Below are positions 49,212 to 61,516 of a stretch of DNA of 64,000 nt, in pieces. Numbering within the stretch: the stretch's first letter is position 1; every line of letters starts with the position of its first letter. Below the pieces are notes generated by a model. It had not been told where the DNA came from. It worked only from the letters and a program-made list of their open reading frames with translations, and ran no database searches. The stretch spans positions 17,894 through 81,893 of the forward strand of contig JAMLIV010000016.1 in assembly GCA_023954075.1 (NCBI GenBank). Direction: 5' to 3'. The DNA is from Lysobacteraceae bacterium (lineage in GTDB: Bacteria; Pseudomonadota; Gammaproteobacteria; Xanthomonadales; Xanthomonadaceae). Made by a program: the position numbers and the translations under genes.

Positions 49212-50990
49212 TCAGAACCGCTCCTCCGGGAACTCCGCAATGGCGCTGGCACCCGCGAGCACCTGCTCGCGCAGGCCGGCGACGCGGGTCAGCAGGTGGT
49301 CGGCGTAGAAGCGCGCGGTCTTGAGCTTGGCGGTATTGAAGCCCGCATCGCCCTCGCCGGCATCGAGCCGGCGTCGCGCCACGCTGGCCATGCGCGCCAT
49401 TTGCCAGCCACCGCAGGTCAGACCGGAGAGTACGAGAAAGGGCACCGAGCCGGCGTGCACCGCGATCGGATCCTTCGCGTAATTCTGCACCACCCAGGCC
49501 GCGCTGGCTTCGAAGGCTTCCAGCGCGGACGCCAGGCGCGCGCGGATCGCGGTCAGATCCGGGTCGCGTTCGTCCAGCGCATCGACGGCGGCGCGAATCT
49601 GCGCGGCAATGGCCGCGGCGGCGGCACCGCCGTCGCGCGCGGTCTTGCGGCCGATCAGGTCGTTGGCCTGGATCGCGGTGGTGCCTTCATAGATCGCGGT
49701 GATGCGCGCGTCGCGCAGGTGCTGGGCGGCACCGGTTTCCTCGATGAAGCCCATGCCGCCGTGTACCTGCACCCCAAGACTGGTGACTTCATTCGCCGCT
49801 TCAGTGGCCCAGCCCTTGTGGATCGGCACCAGGAATTCGGCCAGCGCCTGCGCCTCCTTGTTGCCGGCACGGCCGTGATCGAGCAGGGACGCGAGCGTCA
49901 TCGAGAGCGCGCGGTTGGCTTCGGTGATGGCGCGCATGGTCAGCAGCATGCGGCGCACGTCGGGCTGGCGCGCGATCGGCGCGGTCGGTCCGCGCGGGTT
50001 GGAAATGTCGCGCCCCTGCAGGCGCTCGTGCGCGTAGGCGGCGGCCTGCTGGTAGGCGCGCTCGCCGATGGCGATGCCCTGCACGCCGACCGCATAGCGG
50101 GCCTCGTTCATCATGATGAACATGTACTCGAGACCGCGGTTGGCCTCGCCCACGAGGTAGCCGATGGCCCCGTCCTTTTCGCCGAAGTTGAGCACCGCGG
50201 TGGGGCTGGCGTGGATGCCGAGCTTGTGTTCGAGCGAGGCGCAGCGCACGTCGTTGCGCGCGCCGAGCGAACCGTCGGGATTGACCAGGAACTTGGGCAC
50301 CACGAACAGCGAAATGCCCTTCACGCCCTCGGGCGCATCGGGCAGGCGCGCCAGCACCAGGTGCACGATGTTTTCGGTCATGTCGTGCTCGCCCCAGGTG
50401 ATGAAAATCTTCTGCCCGCTGACGCGGTAGTGATCGCCTTCGGGCACGGCGCGGGTGCGCACCAGGGAAAGATCCGAGCCGGCCTGCGGCTCGGTGAGGT
50501 TCATGGTGCCGGTCCAGCTGCCGTCGATCATCTTCGGCAGATAGGTCTTCCTGAGGTGATCCGAGCCCACCAGCACCAGCGCCGAGACCGCGCCGGCGGT
50601 CAGCATCGGGCACAGCGAGAACGACAGGTTGGCCGACATCACCATTTCCGACACCGGACTGGAAACGATGTTGGGCAAGCCCTGGCCGCCCCACTCGACC
50701 GGAAACGGCAGCGCGTTCCAGCCCGATTCGCAATACTGGGCGTAGGCGTCGCGGAAGCCCGGCGCGCTGGTGACCTCGCCGTCCTTCCAGCGGCTGCCCT
50801 TGATGTCGCCTTCGCGGTTGAGCGGCGCGAGTACCTGGGCGGAAAACTTGCCGGCCTCTTCCAGCACCGCGTCGATCAGCTCGCGGCTGGTGTCCGCATG
50901 GCCCGGCAGCGCCTGGACGGCGGGCACGTCGATCAGGCTGTCGAGCACGAAGCGCAGGTCGTCGAGCGGCGGGGTGAAGGCGGTGCTCAT
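49212..50990 (-). CDS. Acyl-CoA dehydrogenase (long form, DmdC/FadE-like)
   Basis: A protein of 592 residues with a long N-terminal helical extension, then the FAD-binding core (MNLTEPQAGSDLSLVRTRAV, KIFITWGEHDM) and the catalytic base Glu435 in ITAIYEGTTAIQANDLIGRK. The extra C-terminal part (about 470-592) is the acetyl-CoA dehydrogenase C-like domain. This is the subfamily with DmdC and PA0506-type enzymes, acting on short to long acyl-CoA or 3-methylmercaptopropionyl-CoA. Substrate not settled. The ATG at 50990 has GGAG 9 bases upstream. It lies upstream of the repeat region on the minus strand; upstream on its own side is the 3HB-oligomer hydrolase gene. Confidence 0.88.
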   Translation of the reverse strand: MSTAFTPPLDDLRFVLDSLIDVPAVQALPGHADTSRELIDAVLEEAGKFSAQVLAPLNREGDIKGSRWKDGEVTSAPGFRDAYAQYCESGWNALPFPVEWGGQGLPNIVSSPVSEMVMSANLSFSLCPMLTAGAVSALVLVGSDHLRKTYLPKMIDGSWTGTMNLTEPQAGSDLSLVRTRAVPEGDHYRVSGQKIFITWGEHDMTENIVHLVLARLPDAPEGVKGISLFVVPKFLVNPDGSLGARNDVRCASLEHKLGIHASPTAVLNFGEKDGAIGYLVGEANRGLEYMFIMMNEARYAVGVQGIAIGERAYQQAAAYAHERLQGRDISNPRGPTAPIARQPDVRRMLLTMRAITEANRALSMTLASLLDHGRAGNKEAQALAEFLVPIHKGWATEAANEVTSLGVQVHGGMGFIEETGAAQHLRDARITAIYEGTTAIQANDLIGRKTARDGGAAAAAIAAQIRAAVDALDERDPDLTAIRARLASALEAFEASAAWVVQNYAKDPIAVHAGSVPFLVLSGLTCGGWQMARMASVARRRLDAGEGDAGFNTAKLKTARFYADHLLTRVAGLREQVLAGASAIAEFPEERF

Positions 50991-51273
50991 GGCGGAAACT
51001 CCGGCGGCAAAATAGACTGGCATCGTAAACAGTACGGCGCAGTATGGCGAGCAGATGCTCTAAAACCGGAGCTGCGCCGGTGCCCCACGCCTCGTACCGC
51101 AAGAATGCGCGCTGCCGTCGCTCGCGCGAAGGCGCGGGCCCGGCGACTTTTTCCAGGTATTCAGCACCGCGGCGAAATCGCCTCCGGCTGTTCCGCCCTG
51201 CGAGAAACCCGCGTAGGGCGGAGCCCGCGCAGCGGTTTCCGCCGGTCCCGGATGCATGCCTTCGAGGGCCGGG

Positions 51274-53049
51274 TCAGTGCGGTGCCTCTCCCGGCAACGG
51301 CACGCGCGGATCATCCAGGTGCACCATCACAGCGTCCAGCGCGGCATGGACCTTGGGCAGCAGCGGCACGAAGCGCCGGCCGTAGTCGGGAAACGCCAGA
51401 AACGCGTCGAAGTGCTGCGCATCGGGCACGATCCACAGCGGCACCTTCCGCCCTGCGGCGCGTGCCATCTCGACGTAGGGCCGGCTGCTGAAGGCCAGCG
51501 GGATCAGGCCGTCGTCGCGGCCGTGCACCACGATCACCGGCAGCCCCGCGCGCGGCGGTGAGGCGCGGGTTTCTTCGACCCCCGCAGACACGCGCTCGCT
51601 CGCCACGTGATCGCGCCACAGCATGTTCAGGCAGCCGATTCCCGGCAGATCCGGATCCTCGTCTGCACGGCCGGGATCGATCAGGGCGATGCCGTTGCCC
51701 GGCGGAATGCCCGAGCCGTCGCTCCACCACAGCGCGCGCTCTTCCGCGGAGGCCGCGCGCGGCGCGCCGGCCGGGCCGAGCGGTGCCCAGGAAAACCCGC
51801 AGGGATGTTCGCCCGGCGCATGGCGACCGTAGGCCGAGGCGTAGGTCGCCGCCACCGCGCGCCACAGGTCGAAGCCGGTGGAAATTGCACCGCTGCGCAG
51901 GGCGTGGTCGTCGAAGCCGTAGCGCTTGAGCGTCGCCAGCGCCTCGCGCGCCTGCACGTCGAGATCGCCGCGCGGCAGCATGTCGTTGTCCGCGTAGCTC
52001 TTGCAGCGCGCCGCGCCCGCCGCGCGCAGGGCGTCCGGGCTGGGCGGCTGCGGCCAGTCCTCGATCGCCAGGAGCGCGCAAGGCATCAGCACCGCGGCGA
52101 GCGTGGCGTAGTCGTAGAGCGGCCTCGCGCCCTCGGCACGCGCGTAGACATTGGGCTCGCCCGCGACCACGGCGTCGATCAGGGCGTCCTCGGCCTCGGC
52201 GGCGCGCAGCACCGCGCCGCCGCCGTTGGAAATGCCCACCGCGATCACCCGCACGTGGCCGGCATCCATGCGATGGCCCGGGAATTGCCCGGCCAGCACC
52301 TCAAGTCCGTAGCGCACGGCCTGGCGCACGTGCCGGCCCCAATCGGCCTCCGGATTGTCCATGGAATGGGCGTGCTTGAAGGCGATGCCGCGCGGTTCGA
52401 GCGAGACCTCGGCATCCGGCGCGAACGCCAGCTCCTCGCCCGCCTCGACGCGGCCAACGGTGCCGTCGAGGCGGACGCCCAGCCCGGCATCCAGGTCGAA
52501 GTAATCCGTCCCCGCGCCCTTGTCGGTGTAGGCCACCGCGCAGCCGCGCGGCAGCGCCCACGGCCCGGCCACGGCGATCGCGCCGTAGACCCCGCGCGAG
52601 CCCGATGCCGGTGCCACCACCAGACAGGGATGCGCCGGATCGAAGGCGTCGGGCAACTGCAGCAGCACGCGGTGCGGCTGGCGCGCACCGTCCAGCCGCG
52701 CCAGCGCCGAGAACTCGCGCCCCGGCACCGAAGGCAGCGAATCGCCGGCACCGCCGCCCGGACGCAGGTCGGCGATGCCGCGCCAGTTCGCCCAGATGGC
52801 GCGACGGCGAAGCTCTTCAGGCGAGGGCGACGCCGGATTTTCGACCGCGGGCGGCGTCATGGCGCGCAGGCCGTCGATTCCCAGGCCCGCCGTGAGCAGG
52901 TCGTCCGCGCCGCGGTGGATGCTCTGGCGGATCGGCCCGAAGGTGCGGTCGGCGGTATTGGTGGCTGAAGTCATCGGCGTGGCCGCGCAGCCGGCCAGGC
53001 CCAAGGCCGTGGCCGCCGCGATCAGGAGTCGGAAAAGGGATGGATTCAT
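51274..53049 (-). CDS. 3-hydroxybutyrate oligomer hydrolase, lipoprotein
   Basis: A protein of 591 residues with a lipoprotein signal: MNPSLFRLLIAAATALGLAG then Cys21 (LAGC lipobox). It matches the D-(-)-3-hydroxybutyrate oligomer hydrolase family (as PhaZ2/PhaY type): ADLRPGGGAGDS, LLQLPDAFDPAHPCLVVAPA, TDKGAGTDYFDLD, the nucleophile Ser274 in VGISNGGGA, and near the end GLPVIVVHGRDDGLIPLAFS and DAQHFDAFLAF with the catalytic His. It splits 3HB oligomers to monomers, probably in the periplasm or at the cell surface. The start at 53049 fits the signal peptide. It is shorter than the roughly 700-residue enzymes I know of in the family. It is divergent from the cytochrome genes. Confidence 0.85.
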   Translation of the reverse strand: MNPSLFRLLIAAATALGLAGCAATPMTSATNTADRTFGPIRQSIHRGADDLLTAGLGIDGLRAMTPPAVENPASPSPEELRRRAIWANWRGIADLRPGGGAGDSLPSVPGREFSALARLDGARQPHRVLLQLPDAFDPAHPCLVVAPASGSRGVYGAIAVAGPWALPRGCAVAYTDKGAGTDYFDLDAGLGVRLDGTVGRVEAGEELAFAPDAEVSLEPRGIAFKHAHSMDNPEADWGRHVRQAVRYGLEVLAGQFPGHRMDAGHVRVIAVGISNGGGAVLRAAEAEDALIDAVVAGEPNVYARAEGARPLYDYATLAAVLMPCALLAIEDWPQPPSPDALRAAGAARCKSYADNDMLPRGDLDVQAREALATLKRYGFDDHALRSGAISTGFDLWRAVAATYASAYGRHAPGEHPCGFSWAPLGPAGAPRAASAEERALWWSDGSGIPPGNGIALIDPGRADEDPDLPGIGCLNMLWRDHVASERVSAGVEETRASPPRAGLPVIVVHGRDDGLIPLAFSSRPYVEMARAAGRKVPLWIVPDAQHFDAFLAFPDYGRRFVPLLPKVHAALDAVMVHLDDPRVPLPGEAPH

Positions 53050-53153
53050 GGCCCAAACATACCGCCGCATCCTCGGCGACGCACTCGGACCTTGGTGCGA
53101 TGCGGCCCGGTTCCGACTGGCGCGGGGATATGTCCGGCCGTTAGGCTTTGCGC

Positions 53154-53885
53154 ATGAAAATCGCCTGTCTATTCACCGCGCTCGCACTGATGGCGCTGAC
53201 CGCTCCCGTCGCCGCCATGCCCGATCTGGACGACGACGCCATGGCCGAGCGCCTGGCGGCCTGCGCCGCCTGCCACGGTGCCCGCGGCGAAGGCGCGCCC
53301 GGCTCGGAGTACTACCCACACCTGGCCGGCAAGCCGGCCGGCTATCTATTCGCGCAGATGCAGGGCTTCCGCGACGGACGCCGCCACTATCCGCAGATGA
53401 TCTATCTGATGCGCAACTGGGACGACGCATGGCTGGCGCGCATCGCGAGCTTCTTCGCCGCCCAGCCGATGGTCGCGCTGCAGCACGCGGCACCGGCCGC
53501 ACAGAGCGACGCCGACCGCGCGCGCGCCGAACGCCTCGTACATGAAGGTGATCCGGCGCGGGATCTTCCGCCCTGTGCCAGCTGCCACGGGCCGCAGCTG
53601 CAGGGGCGCGAGCCGGGCGTGCCGGCGCTGGCCGGACTTCCCACCGACTATCTCATCGCCCAGCTCGGCGGCTGGATGACCGGATCGCGCCACTCGATCG
53701 CGCCCGACTGCATGGCGCAGGTGGTTTCGCGCCTGGATCCGACCGAGGTGCGGCGTGTGGCGACCTTCGTCGCCGGGCTGATTCCCGAGCCGGAGACGAC
53801 AGCGCTGGAGGCCAGCGCCGAGCCGCTGCCGCTCGACTGCGGCGGTGCCACGCATTTCGATCCGGCGCGCGGGGTGCAGCCGTGA
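53154..53885 (+). CDS. Di-haem cytochrome c (c4-like)
   Basis: A periplasmic protein of 243 residues with a signal peptide ending in VAAM near residue 21. Two CxxCH haem sites, Cys37-His41 (CAACH) and Cys141-His145 (CASCH), lie in two similar halves, and methionines such as MQGFRDG and MTGSRHS could be axial ligands. This is a cytochrome c4-type layout, used to carry electrons to terminal oxidases. The ATG at 53154 follows weak signals; a start at 53148 adds two residues. The stop overlaps the GTG start of the next cytochrome gene (GTGA). Confidence 0.87.
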   Translation: MKIACLFTALALMALTAPVAAMPDLDDDAMAERLAACAACHGARGEGAPGSEYYPHLAGKPAGYLFAQMQGFRDGRRHYPQMIYLMRNWDDAWLARIASFFAAQPMVALQHAAPAAQSDADRARAERLVHEGDPARDLPPCASCHGPQLQGREPGVPALAGLPTDYLIAQLGGWMTGSRHSIAPDCMAQVVSRLDPTEVRRVATFVAGLIPEPETTALEASAEPLPLDCGGATHFDPARGVQP

Positions 53886-55186
53886 GCGCCGCGAAGGGCC
53901 CGAGCCTGCCCACTCTGCTGATGGCGTTCGGATTCCCGCTTTTCATGCTGGCAGCCGTGGTCACGGGCTTTCTCATCGCCGCGCAGGGCGGGCCGGGCGC
54001 ACTTTCGCCGCCCGGCGGGGATTCGTCATCCGTGGCCACGGATGACGAAACGCTTGCGCGCGGCGAATACCTGGCGCGGATCGGCGACTGCGTGGCCTGC
54101 CACACCGCACGCGGCGGCGAACCGCTGGCCGGCGGTCGCGCTTTCGCCACGCCGTGGGGCACGCTGTATTCGAGCAACCTGACCGCCGATGCGGAACACG
54201 GCATCGGCGGCTGGTCGGCCGGGCAGTTCCGCCACGCGCTGGCGCACGGGGTCGGCCGCAGCGGCCTGCTCTATCCGGCCTTTCCGTTCGAGAGCTTCCA
54301 GCACCTGACGGCCGCCGATGCCGACGCGATGTTCGCCTGGCTGCGCAGCCAGCCCGCAGTGGCCACGTCGCCGCCGGAGAACACCCTCAGCGGCGTCCCG
54401 GGCTGGCGTCCGGCGCTGATCGGCTGGCGCATGCTCTTTTTCCGCCCCTGGGAGCTGCTGCCCGATCCGGCGCGCGGCGAGCGCTGGAACCGCGGCCGCT
54501 ATCTGGCCGAAGGCATCGCGCACTGCACGATGTGCCACGGCGCGCGCAACGCCTTCGGTGCGATGGACCGCTCGCGCCGCTTCGTTGGCGGACGCATTTT
54601 CGGGCAGGGCTGGGTCGCGCCACCGCTCGACGGCCAATCGCTCGCCCACTGGAGCGTCGATGACCTGGCCGGCTATCTGCGCACCGGCGTGGCACCGCAG
54701 GCCGGCGCATTCGGCCCGATGGCCGAAGTGGTGGGCGCGAGCCTGCAATACCTCACGCCTGACGATGCCCGCGCCATCGCCGAATACATCCTCAGCCTGC
54801 CGCCGCTGCCGCAGCGCCCGGCCCCGCCCGCGCCGCGGGCTCGCGACGGGATCGGCCCGGCCAGCACCGCGCTCTACCAAAAGCACTGCGCCGATTGCCA
54901 CGGCCGCGACGGACGCGGCCGCGAGCGCGTGTTCCCGCCGCTCGACGGCAACCCGCAGGTCGTGGCGAACGATCCGGTGAACCTGATCCGGGTCACGCTG
55001 TTCGGTGCCGCGGCACCGACCACCGCGGGCAATCCGGCCCCCCACTCGATGCCGCCCTTCACCGATCGCGTGTCCGAGGAGGAACTCCTCACCCTCATCA
55101 ACCACGTGCGCGGCAGCTGGAGCAACGATGCCGGCGCGATCCGGCTCCACCAGCTGCGGGCCGCACGGGCGCTGCCGCTGGAGTGA
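53882..55186 (+). CDS. Tri-haem membrane-anchored cytochrome c
   Basis: A protein of 434 residues that starts with GTG overlapping the previous stop. One membrane helix (LLMAFGFPLFMLAAVVTGFLI, about 12-32) anchors it; three CxxCH sites follow: Cys70-His74 (CVACH), Cys215-His219 (CTMCH) and Cys336-His340 (CADCH). This matches the cytochrome subunit of membrane alcohol or sugar dehydrogenases (AdhB-like). The dehydrogenase itself, usually adjacent, is absent, so the pair of cytochromes stands alone. The gene ends one base from the convergent TetR gene. Confidence 0.87.
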   Translation: MSAAKGPSLPTLLMAFGFPLFMLAAVVTGFLIAAQGGPGALSPPGGDSSSVATDDETLARGEYLARIGDCVACHTARGGEPLAGGRAFATPWGTLYSSNLTADAEHGIGGWSAGQFRHALAHGVGRSGLLYPAFPFESFQHLTAADADAMFAWLRSQPAVATSPPENTLSGVPGWRPALIGWRMLFFRPWELLPDPARGERWNRGRYLAEGIAHCTMCHGARNAFGAMDRSRRFVGGRIFGQGWVAPPLDGQSLAHWSVDDLAGYLRTGVAPQAGAFGPMAEVVGASLQYLTPDDARAIAEYILSLPPLPQRPAPPAPRARDGIGPASTALYQKHCADCHGRDGRGRERVFPPLDGNPQVVANDPVNLIRVTLFGAAAPTTAGNPAPHSMPPFTDRVSEEELLTLINHVRGSWSNDAGAIRLHQLRAARALPLE

Positions 55187-55804
55187 TCAGGCCGCCGCCG
55201 ACACCGCGCGCGTGCAGAAGTCGCAGATCGCGCGCACCAGGCGCTCCTTGTCGCGCAGGGTCTTGCGGCTCGGGCCGATCGGGCCGACCAGGGCCTCGGT
55301 AAAGGCACCCACGATGCAGGCCGCGCCGGCATCGAGGTCCTGCCTGGGGAACTCGCCGCTGGCCACGCCGCGCTTGAGCACGGCCTTGAACACGTCGCCG
55401 AACCGCTTGCGCCCGCGGATGCGTTCGGCGTCCACTTCCGGTTCGGCCGGCTCGGCGATGAAGGCCCAGGCGAGGTTGGGGCCGGTCAGGGCGCGCCGCA
55501 CGAAGGACGCCACCGCAGCTTCGAGCTGCGCGCGCGCGCCGGTTTGCACCGCGATCACATCACGCAGGATCTCGATCTCATGGTCCACGGCCTCGGTGAG
55601 CACCTCCACGAACAGCTCGGCCTTGGATGGGAAGTAGCGGTAGATGGTGCCGGTGGACACCTCCGCCTGCGCCGCCACCGCCGCGATCTGCGCATTTCGG
55701 AAGCCGCCTTCGGCGATCAGCCGCCGCGTCGCGCGCAGGATGCGCTCGCGGTTGCCGGCGAGACGTTCTTCCATCAGGCGGGTGCGGCGGTAGGCCATCG
55801 GCAT
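55187..55804 (-). CDS. TetR-family regulator, likely controls the leucine/isovalerate genes
   Basis: A protein of 205 residues. The helix-turn-helix is at about 15-60 ([20 protein letters not shown] then [20 protein letters not shown]), and a ligand-binding domain follows with [20 protein letters not shown]. It lies divergent from the isovaleryl-CoA dehydrogenase gene, with a palindrome at 55870 between them. TetR regulators called LiuQ control leucine genes in some proteobacteria, and this one may be the counterpart, with acyl-CoA as ligand. Two ATGs in the first three codons are possible starts. This function is inferred from position. Confidence 0.8.
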   Translation of the reverse strand: MPMAYRRTRLMEERLAGNRERILRATRRLIAEGGFRNAQIAAVAAQAEVSTGTIYRYFPSKAELFVEVLTEAVDHEIEILRDVIAVQTGARAQLEAAVASFVRRALTGPNLAWAFIAEPAEPEVDAERIRGRKRFGDVFKAVLKRGVASGEFPRQDLDAGAACIVGAFTEALVGPIGPSRKTLRDKERLVRAICDFCTRAVSAAA

Positions 55805-55869
55805 TCCGGGATCAGGTTCGGGGGCATTCTACGGGAGCGCGACTTCGCCCCGCGTTCCGTCGCACGAAA

Positions 55870-55889
55870 AAATGAATTACGATTCATTT
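55870..55889. promoter_or_regulatory. Perfect palindrome, likely TetR operator
   Basis: AAATGAAT (55870-55877), TACG, ATTCATTT (55882-55889): perfect 8-bp arms, AT-rich in a GC-rich setting. It is in the 157-base region between the TetR gene and the isovaleryl-CoA dehydrogenase gene, 72 bases before the start codon of the latter. Confidence 0.65.
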
Positions 55890-55961
55890 CATTGGGCGGC
55901 GCGGGACAGGCGGCGCCTGTCCACACATCCGGGCGGCCGGGCGGCCGCGGGGAGGATTCAG

Positions 55962-57128
55962 ATGTCGCACACCGCATTCGACTTTGATCTTGGCGAAACC
56001 ATCGACGCCCTGCGCGGGGCGGTGCGTGATTTCGCGCAGGCGCGCATCGCGCCGCTGGCCGAGGAAACCGACCGCAGCAACCAGTTCCCCAATGCGCTGT
56101 GGCGCGAGCTGGGCGACATGGGCCTGCTGGGCCTGACGGTGGACGAGGAGTACGGCGGCACCAACCTGGGCTACCTCGCCCACGTCGTGGCGATGGAGGA
56201 AATCTCGCGCGCCTCGGCCTCGATCGGCCTGTCCTACGGCGCGCATTCCAACCTCTGCGTGAACCAGCTGCGCAAGAACGGCAGCCCCGTGCAGAAGGCG
56301 AAGTACCTGCCGAAGCTTGTTTCCGGCGAACACGTCGGCGCGCTCGCCATGAGCGAGCCGGGCGCGGGGTCGGACGTGGTGTCGATGCGCCTTCGCGCCG
56401 AGCGCCGCGGCGATGCGTTCGTGCTCAACGGCAACAAGATGTGGATCACCAACGGCCCCGACGCCGACACCCTCGTGGTCTACGCCAAGACCGACGTCGC
56501 GGCCGGTTCCAAGGGCATCACCGCCTTCCTCGTGGAGAAGGGCTTCAAGGGTTTTTCCACCGCGCAGAAGCTCGACAAGCTCGGCATGCGCGGCTCCAAC
56601 ACCTGCGAACTGGTGTTCCAGGATTGCGAGGTGCCGGCGGAGAACGTGCTGGGCGAGGTGAACAAGGGCGTGCGGGTGCTGATGTCGGGGCTGGACTTCG
56701 AGCGCCTGGTGCTTTCGGGCGGGCCGCTCGGGATCATGGCGGCCTGCCTGGACGTCGCCCTGCCCTATTCGCGCGAACGCAAGCAGTTCGGCCGCTCCAT
56801 CGCCGAGTTCCAGCTGATCCAGGGCAAGCTCGCCGACATGTACGTGGGCTTCAACGCCTGCCGCGCCTATGTCTATGCCGTCGCCCGCGCCTGCGACCGC
56901 GGCCAGACCACGCGCAAGGACGCCGCCGGTGCGATTCTCTACGCCGCCGAGAAGGCCACCTGGATGGCCGGCCAGACCATCCAGATCCTGGGCGGCAACG
57001 GCTACATCAACGACTACCCCGCCGGCCGCCTGTGGCGCGACGCCAAGCTCTACGAAATCGGCGCAGGCACCAGCGAGATCCGCCGCATGCTGATCGGCCG
57101 AGAGCTGTTCCAGGAGGGCCCGCGATGA
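55962..57128 (+). CDS. liuA: Isovaleryl-CoA dehydrogenase
   Basis: A flavin enzyme of 388 residues that oxidises isovaleryl-CoA to 3-methylcrotonyl-CoA in leucine breakdown. The catalytic base sits at Glu247 ([14 protein letters not shown]), the place used in human IVD (Glu254). At the site where other acyl-CoA dehydrogenases have their glutamate, this one has Gly ([13 protein letters not shown]). This pattern separates it from medium-chain enzymes. [15 protein letters not shown] and [18 protein letters not shown] are FAD and substrate signatures. GGGGAGG precedes ATG 55962. The stop overlaps the start of the next gene (ATGA). Confidence 0.95.
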   Translation: MSHTAFDFDLGETIDALRGAVRDFAQARIAPLAEETDRSNQFPNALWRELGDMGLLGLTVDEEYGGTNLGYLAHVVAMEEISRASASIGLSYGAHSNLCVNQLRKNGSPVQKAKYLPKLVSGEHVGALAMSEPGAGSDVVSMRLRAERRGDAFVLNGNKMWITNGPDADTLVVYAKTDVAAGSKGITAFLVEKGFKGFSTAQKLDKLGMRGSNTCELVFQDCEVPAENVLGEVNKGVRVLMSGLDFERLVLSGGPLGIMAACLDVALPYSRERKQFGRSIAEFQLIQGKLADMYVGFNACRAYVYAVARACDRGQTTRKDAAGAILYAAEKATWMAGQTIQILGGNGYINDYPAGRLWRDAKLYEIGAGTSEIRRMLIGRELFQEGPR

Positions 57129-58732
57129 CGGTGCTCACGTCCGCGCTGAATGCGGGCAGCGAAACCTTTCGCGCCAACGCCGCGGCGATGCGCGCCCAGA
57201 CCGATGCGCTGGCCGAACTGGTGGCGAAGATCGCGCAGGGCGGCGGCGAAAAGGCGCGTGCGCGCCACGTCGGGCGCGGCAAACTGCTGGTGCGCGATCG
57301 CATCGACGCCCTGCTCGACCCGGGTTCGCCGTTCCTGGAAATCGCCCCGCTCGCCGGCCACGCGCTGTACGAGGACGCCGTACCCTGCGCGGGGCTGGTG
57401 GCCGGCATTGGCCGCATCGAGGGCGTGGAATGCGTGATCGTGGCCAACGACGCCACGGTCAAGGGCGGCACCTACTATCCGATCACGGTGAAAAAGCACC
57501 TGCGCGCGCAGGAAATCGCCGAACAGAACCGCCTGCCCTGCGTGTATCTGGTCGATTCCGGCGGCGCCTTCCTGCCGCTGCAGGACGAGGTGTTTCCCGA
57601 CCGCGACCACTTCGGCCGCATCTTCTACAACCAGGCCACGCTTTCGGCGCAGGGCATCCCGCAGATCGCCTGCGTGATGGGCTCGTGCACCGCCGGCGGC
57701 GCCTATGTGCCGGCGATGAGCGATGAAACCGTCATCGTGAAGGAGCAGGGCACGATCTTCCTCGGCGGCCCGCCGCTGGTGAAGGCCGCCACGGGCGAGG
57801 ACGTGAGCGCGGAAGATCTCGGCGGTGCCGACGTGCATACCCGCATTTCCGGCGTGGCCGACCACTTCGCCCGGGACGACCGCCACGCGCTGGCGCAGGT
57901 GCGCCGCATCGTCGCCAACCTCAACTGGGAAAAGCGCGGGCGACTCGCCGTGCGCGAGCCCGAGGCGCCGCTGTATCCGGCAGAAGATCTTTACGGCGTG
58001 ATCCCGGCCGACACCCGCAAGCCCTTCGACGTGCGCGAGGTGATCGCGCGCCTCGTCGACGGCTCGCGCCTCGACGAGTTCAAGGCCCGCTACGGCACCA
58101 CCCTCGTGACCGGCTTTGCGCACCTGCACGGCTACCCGGTCGGGATCGTCGCCAACAACGGCATCCTGTTCTCCGAATCCGCGCTCAAGGGCGCGCACTT
58201 CGTCGAACTGTGCGCCAAACGCGGCATCCCGCTGGTGTTCTTGCAGAACATCACCGGATTCATGGTGGGGCGCAAATACGAGAACGGCGGCATCGCGCGC
58301 GACGGCGCGAAGATGGTGATGGCGGTGGCTTGCGCGAAGGTGCCCAAGTTCACCGTGGTGATCGGCGGCAGCTTCGGTGCCGGCAACTACGGCATGTGCG
58401 GGCGCGCCTATTCGCCGCGCTTTTTGTGGATGTGGCCCAACGCGCGCATCGGCGTGATGGGCGGCGAGCAGGCCGCAAGCGTGCTGGCGCGGGTGCGGCG
58501 CGACGGCATCGAGGCCAAGGGCGGAGCCTGGCCGCAGGCCGAGGAAGACGCCTTCAAGACGCCGATCCGCGAGAAATTCGAGCACCAGAGCCACCCGTTC
58601 TATGCCAGCGCGCGGCTCTGGGACGATGGCGTGATCGATCCGGCCAAAACCCGCGAGACGCTCGCCCTCGCCCTCTCGGCCGCGCTCAACGCGCCGCTGG
58701 AATCAACCGACTTCGGCATTTTCAGGATGTAG
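57125..58732 (+). CDS. liuB: Methylcrotonoyl-CoA carboxylase, carboxyltransferase (beta) subunit
   Basis: A subunit of 535 residues of the biotin enzyme that carboxylates 3-methylcrotonyl-CoA. Carboxyltransferase signatures include [39 protein letters not shown] and [20 protein letters not shown], and an acyl-CoA loop [16 protein letters not shown]. The start overlaps the previous stop by 4 bases (ATGA). It works with the biotin-bearing alpha subunit at 59516. Length and motifs match MCC beta rather than propionyl-CoA carboxylase, also judged from the neighbours. Confidence 0.95.
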   Translation: MTVLTSALNAGSETFRANAAAMRAQTDALAELVAKIAQGGGEKARARHVGRGKLLVRDRIDALLDPGSPFLEIAPLAGHALYEDAVPCAGLVAGIGRIEGVECVIVANDATVKGGTYYPITVKKHLRAQEIAEQNRLPCVYLVDSGGAFLPLQDEVFPDRDHFGRIFYNQATLSAQGIPQIACVMGSCTAGGAYVPAMSDETVIVKEQGTIFLGGPPLVKAATGEDVSAEDLGGADVHTRISGVADHFARDDRHALAQVRRIVANLNWEKRGRLAVREPEAPLYPAEDLYGVIPADTRKPFDVREVIARLVDGSRLDEFKARYGTTLVTGFAHLHGYPVGIVANNGILFSESALKGAHFVELCAKRGIPLVFLQNITGFMVGRKYENGGIARDGAKMVMAVACAKVPKFTVVIGGSFGAGNYGMCGRAYSPRFLWMWPNARIGVMGGEQAASVLARVRRDGIEAKGGAWPQAEEDAFKTPIREKFEHQSHPFYASARLWDDGVIDPAKTRETLALALSAALNAPLESTDFGIFRM

Positions 58733-58736
58733 TGCG

Positions 58737-59515
58737 ATGACCCATGAACTGGTCCAGATCGAACGCGCCGGCAGCGTTGCCACGCTCTGGCTCAACCGGC
58801 CCGACAAGCACAACGCCTTCGACGAGCACCTGATCGCCGCGATCACCGAGGGCCTGCGCGCGCTGGGCGACGACGCCACCGTGCGCGTCGTGGTGCTGGC
58901 CGGGCGCGGCAAGAGTTTTTCCGCCGGTGGCGATCTCGACTGGATGCGGCGCGCTGCCGGCTTCGGCTTCGAGCAGAACCTGGCCGACGCCAGCGCGCTG
59001 GCGACGATGCTGCGCACCCTGGCCGAACTTCCGAAACCCACGATCGCGCGGGTGCACGGCGCGGCCCTGGGCGGCGGCATGGGCCTGGCCTGCGCCTGCG
59101 ACATCGCGGTCGCGAGCGAGGCGGCAGTGTTCGCCACATCGGAAGTGCGCTTCGGCCTGATCCCGGCCACCATCGGGCCGTATGTACTGCGCGCCATCGG
59201 CGCACGCCAGTGCCGGCGCTACTTCCAGAGCGCCGAGCGCATCGACGCCACCCGCGCGCTGCAGATCGGACTGGTGCATGAGGTCGTCGGCGCGGCCGCG
59301 CTCGACCCGAAGATCGCGGAAATCACCGCTTCACTGGCGGTCGGCGGCCCGCAGGCCCAGGCCCGCGCCAAGCGCTTCATCGCCGAGTTGTCCGATCGCC
59401 CCATCGATGCCGCGCTGGTGGCCGCAACCGCCGACGCCATCGCCCGCATTCGCGCCACCGACGAGGCGCGCGAAGGGCTGGCGGCATTCCTTGAAAAGCG
59501 CAAGGCAAGCTGGGC

Positions 59516-59519
<4 letters not shown>
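58737..59519 (+). CDS. liuC: 3-methylglutaconyl-CoA hydratase (enoyl-CoA hydratase family)
   Basis: A crotonase-fold enzyme of 260 residues that adds water to 3-methylglutaconyl-CoA to make HMG-CoA. It shows the oxyanion loop GRGKSFSAGGDLDWMRRAAG and ARVHGAALGGGMGLACACDI, then SEVRFGLIPATIGPYVLRAIG. The crotonase family is broad, so the assignment comes from its place between MCC beta and alpha. It starts 4 bases after MCC beta and overlaps MCC alpha by 4 bases. Confidence 0.9.
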
Positions 59520-61512
<1,993 letters not shown>

Positions 61513-61516
<4 letters not shown>

